Below, piece after piece: positions 32,519 to 32,569 of a DNA stretch of 32,569 nt. This DNA is from Thiomicrorhabdus sp965602805 (GTDB lineage Bacteria > Pseudomonadota > Gammaproteobacteria > Thiomicrospirales > Thiomicrospiraceae): positions 1 to 32,569 of the forward strand of contig CBFCZK010000016.1 of the NCBI GenBank assembly GCA_965602805.1, in the 5' to 3' direction. The position numbers were made by a program, and so were the translations under genes. Within the stretch, counting starts at the first letter, position 1. Each line of letters begins with the position of its first letter. The notes beneath the pieces were generated by a model. It worked only from the letters and a program-made list of their open reading frames with translations, ran no database searches and was not told the origin of the DNA.

Positions 32519-32569
32519 TGTCCGATACACAAACATAGGTAACACTTTATATCAGATACATAGGTAACA
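32519..32569 (+). mobile_element. Outer end of an insertion-sequence-like element (rest lies to the right)
   Basis: It begins TGTCCGATACACAAACATAG and contains two copies of the terminal unit ending ATAGGTAACA: 32524-32544 (diverged) and 32555-32569 (GATACATAGGTAACA), 25 bp apart. It matches the block at the left edge in unit sequence and spacing, in the opposite orientation. The window stops inside the element before any transposase. Confidence 0.55.

Noticed and set aside
1..32569. The whole window as one 32-kb transposon bounded by inverted repeats
   Set aside because: The terminal units at both edges have their TG outer ends facing the window's interior, so the elements lie outside. The genes inside are core housekeeping genes.

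Overview
The window reads as part of a gammaproteobacterial chromosome. Base composition is moderate, and the gene order matches that of sulfur-oxidising gammaproteobacteria of the Thiomicrospira/Hydrogenovibrio/Thiomicrorhabdus type. That placement is an inference from gene content and order (mreBCD-mrdA-rodA-dacA-dat-ybeD-lipB-lipA; murU-amgK divergent from lptD-surA-pdxA-rsmA-apaH; gatCAB divergent from mreB; a periplasmic DsrE-like protein). Nearly every gene is a conserved core gene with intact motifs. I see no phage, CRISPR array, integron, tRNA or rRNA.

Layout. Positions 1-56 are the outer end of an insertion-sequence-like element lying to the left. Next to it is a broken BRCT-domain gene (68-758, minus), with a homopolymer frameshift and a truncated 3' end. 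Then come htpX (minus, heat-shock-type promoter) and the gatCAB operon (minus), which makes the tRNA-dependent amidotransferase. From 5.7 to 15.7 kb on the plus strand lies a cell-shape and lipoate block: mreB, mreC, mreD, PBP2, RodA, the carboxypeptidase DacA, D-amino acid aminotransferase, YbeD, LipB and LipA. Together these run the elongasome, peptidoglycan trimming, D-amino acid supply and lipoylation. From 15.8 to 20.6 kb is a group weighted towards peroxide and redox stress: hslO on plus, then peroxiredoxin, a small membrane protein, a DyP-type peroxidase, YaaA and a YgjP-type metallopeptidase on minus. A bile-acid:sodium-symporter-family transporter and a HicA-like orphan follow. From 22.1 to 30.6 kb are murU-amgK (UDP-MurNAc salvage, minus) and the outer-membrane biogenesis operon lptD-surA-pdxA-rsmA-apaH (plus, without apaG). 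The right end holds an unknown membrane protein, a BolA-family protein, an exported DsrE-like protein with a strong terminator, and then the end of a second insertion-sequence-like element (32519-32569).

The main unexplained signal is a 12-bp perfect palindrome, ACCAGGCCTGGT. It occurs seven times exactly and once with one mismatch, in intergenic regions and inside genes; about 0.002 copies would be expected by chance in this length. Other points are an Hsp33 (HslO) that has lost two of its four zinc-binding cysteines, an mreC that appears to start at ATT, and matching outward-facing insertion-sequence ends at both edges. The last point suggests that the window is the segment, perhaps an assembly contig, between two copies of one element. 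I found no clear new multi-gene system; the iterated palindrome is the best candidate for something undescribed.
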